In this document: piece by piece, positions 7,115-8,302 of the stretch | How positions within the stretch are numbered: the stretch's first letter is position 1 | Layout: each line of letters starts with the position of its first letter | Assembly: GCA_038232215.1 (NCBI GenBank) | Contig: JBBSIG010000108.1 | Location: 1 to 8,302 of the forward strand | Direction: 5' to 3' | DNA length: 8,302 nucleotides | DNA from: JBBSIG01 sp038232215 | GTDB taxonomy: Bacteria; Actinomycetota; Thermoleophilia; Gaiellales; Gaiellaceae | Program-made: the position numbers and the translations under genes | The notes under the pieces: generated by a model | What the model saw: the letters and a program-made list of their open reading frames with translations, nothing else | Database searches by the model: none | What the model was told of the DNA's origin: nothing

Positions 7115-7120
7115 ATTCTA
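7115..7120 (-). promoter_or_regulatory. Probable -10 element of a leaderless ATPase-permease message
   Basis: TAGAAT on the minus strand is a near-consensus -10 box, followed by exactly 8 nt (CGCCGCCA) and the GTG of the ATPase gene. No Shine-Dalgarno sequence lies between, and no convincing -35 is seen. The likely result is a leaderless transcript for ATPase, permeases and the small membrane protein that is separate from the binding-protein message. Confidence 0.55.
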
Positions 7121-7147
7121 GAGGGTCGTGTGGAGACTCGGCCGGGC

Positions 7148-7179
7148 GGCGAGAGGCGGCACGGAAGCCGCCCCTCGCC
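7148..7179 (-). terminator. Stem-loop behind the binding-protein gene (attenuator or mRNA stabiliser)
   Basis: Arms 7148-7160 and 7167-7179 are complementary over 13 positions with a single A/C mismatch (6 bp, mismatch, 6 bp) around a 6-nt loop. It starts 12 nt after the binding-protein stop codon. No T-run follows in the transcript, so it is not a classical intrinsic terminator. In binding-protein transporter operons such hairpins often protect or partly end the upstream message so that the binding protein is made in excess; that role is inferred here. Confidence 0.55.
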
Positions 7180-7191
7180 TGCCCCGAAGAC

Positions 7192-8247
7192 CTACTTGAC
7201 GACGCTCGGGATGCCCTTGATCTTGTGGGTCGCGACCAGCTTCTGCTTCGCGAGCACCTGAGCGACGATCCGCTTGGGCACGCGCGGGCTGAACTTGCCG
7301 ACCCCGACGGCGCCCGAGGCGACGTCGAAGACGCTGTCCCTGCCCCCGCGGAACGAGCCCGAGTCGACGCTCTGGACCGTCTTGTAGACGGCGACGTCCA
7401 CCTTCTTCAGCGCGCTCGTGAGGACGTGCGGACCGAGGAACGACTGATCGGCGTCGACCCCGATCCCCCAGACGCCCCTCTCCTTGGCGGCGTCGAGCGC
7501 ACCCAGCCCGCAACCTCCCGCGACCTGGAAGACGACGTTGGAGCCGGCCGCGATCTCCTGCAGCGCGATCTCCTTGCACTTGTCCTGCGCGACGAACTCC
7601 TGCGAGTACCCGTTCGCGATCTTGACCTGCTTGTTCGCGGCCTTGGCCCCGAACTGGAAGCCCGCGATGTAGCGGTCGACCGGCGGGATCTTCTGCCCGC
7701 CCACCGAGGAGACGGCCTGGTTGCCTCCGATCGGCTTGTTCTTGACCACGAGCCCGGCGGCATAGCCCACCAGGTAGCCTGCCTCCTGCTCCTTGAAGAG
7801 CAGGCCGCGCACGTTCTTCGGCTTGTGCTTGAGACCCACGTTCGGGAAGTCGACGATCGCGAAGCGCTGCTCCGGGTACTTCTGGGCGACCGTGTCCATC
7901 GCGTTCGCCATCAGGAACCCGACGCCGATGATCAGGTCGTACTTCTGCCGGGCCAGGGTGGACAGGTTCGGGATGTAGTCCGAGCCCGACGTCGAGGTGA
8001 AGACCCGGTACTGCGCGCCGAGCCTCGCCTTGGCCTGCTTCACCCCGAGGAACGCCAGGTGGTTGAAGCCGCGGTCGTTGAGACCGCCGATGTCCGTGAC
8101 CAGCCCGACCCGGATCGTCTTCGCGGGGGCCGCCTTCGCGGCCGGCGCGGCCGCCTTCTCTGCGCCGCCCGCGGCCCCGGACACGATCGCGAGCACCGTC
8201 GCCGCGAGGACCAGGGTCAACAGCGACATCCATCGCTTGATGCTCAT
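7192..8247 (-). CDS. BMP-family (PnrA-like) ABC transporter substrate-binding protein
   Basis: This 351-residue exported protein captures the ligand for the importer encoded next to it; relatives bind purine and other nucleosides. The signal peptide has a basic start (MSIKRW), a hydrophobic core (about 8-23) and probable signal peptidase I cleavage near SGAAGGA (23-29), followed by an Ala/Lys/Pro linker (30-43). Family patterns are GLVTDIGGLNDRGFN (48-62), YDLIIGVGF (103-111), RGLLFKEQEAGYLVGYAAG (147-165), IAGFQFG (194-200) and GIGVDADQS (261-269). There is no cysteine near the cleavage site, whereas most family members are lipoproteins. The only cysteines are 224 and 246, in the mature domain. 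The start is ATG 8247 with AAGGAG 4 nt upstream, the only ATG start in the window. The substrate cannot be fixed from sequence. Confidence 0.94.
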   Translation of the reverse strand: MSIKRWMSLLTLVLAATVLAIVSGAAGGAEKAAAPAAKAAPAKTIRVGLVTDIGGLNDRGFNHLAFLGVKQAKARLGAQYRVFTSTSGSDYIPNLSTLARQKYDLIIGVGFLMANAMDTVAQKYPEQRFAIVDFPNVGLKHKPKNVRGLLFKEQEAGYLVGYAAGLVVKNKPIGGNQAVSSVGGQKIPPVDRYIAGFQFGAKAANKQVKIANGYSQEFVAQDKCKEIALQEIAAGSNVVFQVAGGCGLGALDAAKERGVWGIGVDADQSFLGPHVLTSALKKVDVAVYKTVQSVDSGSFRGGRDSVFDVASGAVGVGKFSPRVPKRIVAQVLAKQKLVATHKIKGIPSVVK

Positions 8248-8251
8248 TCCA

Positions 8252-8257
8252 CTCCTT
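8252..8257 (-). promoter_or_regulatory. Ribosome binding site of the binding-protein gene
   Basis: AAGGAG, preceded by further A residues, lies 4 nt before ATG 8247. Together with the ATG this is the best-looking initiation region among the transporter genes, in line with a need for more binding protein than membrane components. Confidence 0.75.
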
Positions 8258-8277
8258 TTTCGGATTGGTCCAGCACC

Positions 8278-8283
8278 CGTATA
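8278..8283 (-). promoter_or_regulatory. Possible -10 element of the binding-protein gene
   Basis: TATACG on the minus strand agrees with TATAAT in the first four bases but lacks the usually conserved final T. It would place the transcript start around 8270, giving a leader of about two dozen bases that includes the AAGGAG. The matching -35 would fall at or beyond the window edge, so it cannot be checked here. Confidence 0.3.
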
Positions 8284-8302
8284 GGACGAGCATGCTAACG
8301 CC

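Noticed and set aside
6970..8298. Long plus-strand open frame (442 codons) opposite the binding-protein gene, and other long plus-strand frames across the window
   Set aside because: In DNA of this GC content stops are rare, so antisense frames stay open. Their translations are rich in Arg/Asp/Pro/Ala, show no domain pattern and lie over minus-strand genes with clear family motifs.
1..8302. A new defence, mobile or other undescribed multi-gene system
   Set aside because: Eight of the nine genes belong to well-known families in common arrangements. The one unknown is a single small membrane protein. There are no direct-repeat arrays, terminal inverted repeats, integrase genes or abrupt composition changes.

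Overview
The window is a compact, GC-rich (around 70 % by eye), gene-dense stretch in which every gene I can support lies on the minus strand, so it reads from right to left. High GC, frequent GTG/TTG starts, probable leaderless genes and the order rodZ-like gene, cinA, thpR, recA suggest an actinobacterium. My best guess is the Thermoleophilia (Gaiellales/Solirubrobacterales type). The taxonomic call is inference; no rRNA or species marker is present.

Right half (about 8247 down to 2779): a basic-membrane-protein (BMP/PnrA) family ABC importer, most likely for nucleosides. It holds an exported substrate-binding protein, an intergenic stem-loop of 13 bp with one mismatch, a double-domain ATPase of the NupA/YufO/RbsA type, two dissimilar permeases (YufP-like and YufQ-like) and a small three-segment membrane protein of unknown role. 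The ATPase and permease genes overlap by 4 nt (TTGA, GTGA), as expected for one translationally coupled message. The ATPase seems to have its own promoter, TAGAAT, 8 nt before a GTG start that lacks a Shine-Dalgarno sequence.

Left half (2744 down to 1): a RodZ-like membrane-anchored helix-turn-helix protein, CinA (MoCF-like domain plus NMN deamidase domain), ThpR (RNA 2',3'-cyclic phosphodiesterase, LigT family) and the first 56 codons of recA, which runs off the left edge. The joints rodZ/cinA and cinA/thpR are GTGA overlaps, and recA starts 5 nt after thpR with its AGGAGG lying inside the thpR tail. The group starts at a second leaderless-looking GTG, 8 nt after TAGACT. It therefore looks like one message that delivers RecA together with a morphogenesis-type protein, an NAD-recycling enzyme and an RNA end-processing enzyme.

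I see no mobile element, CRISPR array, tRNA, rRNA, prophage gene, pseudogene or unknown multi-gene system. The longest non-coding stretch is 85 nt. The things worth a second look are regulatory or structural: twin leaderless promoters, the stem-loop behind the binding-protein gene, a binding protein without a lipobox cysteine, recA without a visible promoter or SOS box of its own, an extended second permease and the small membrane protein.
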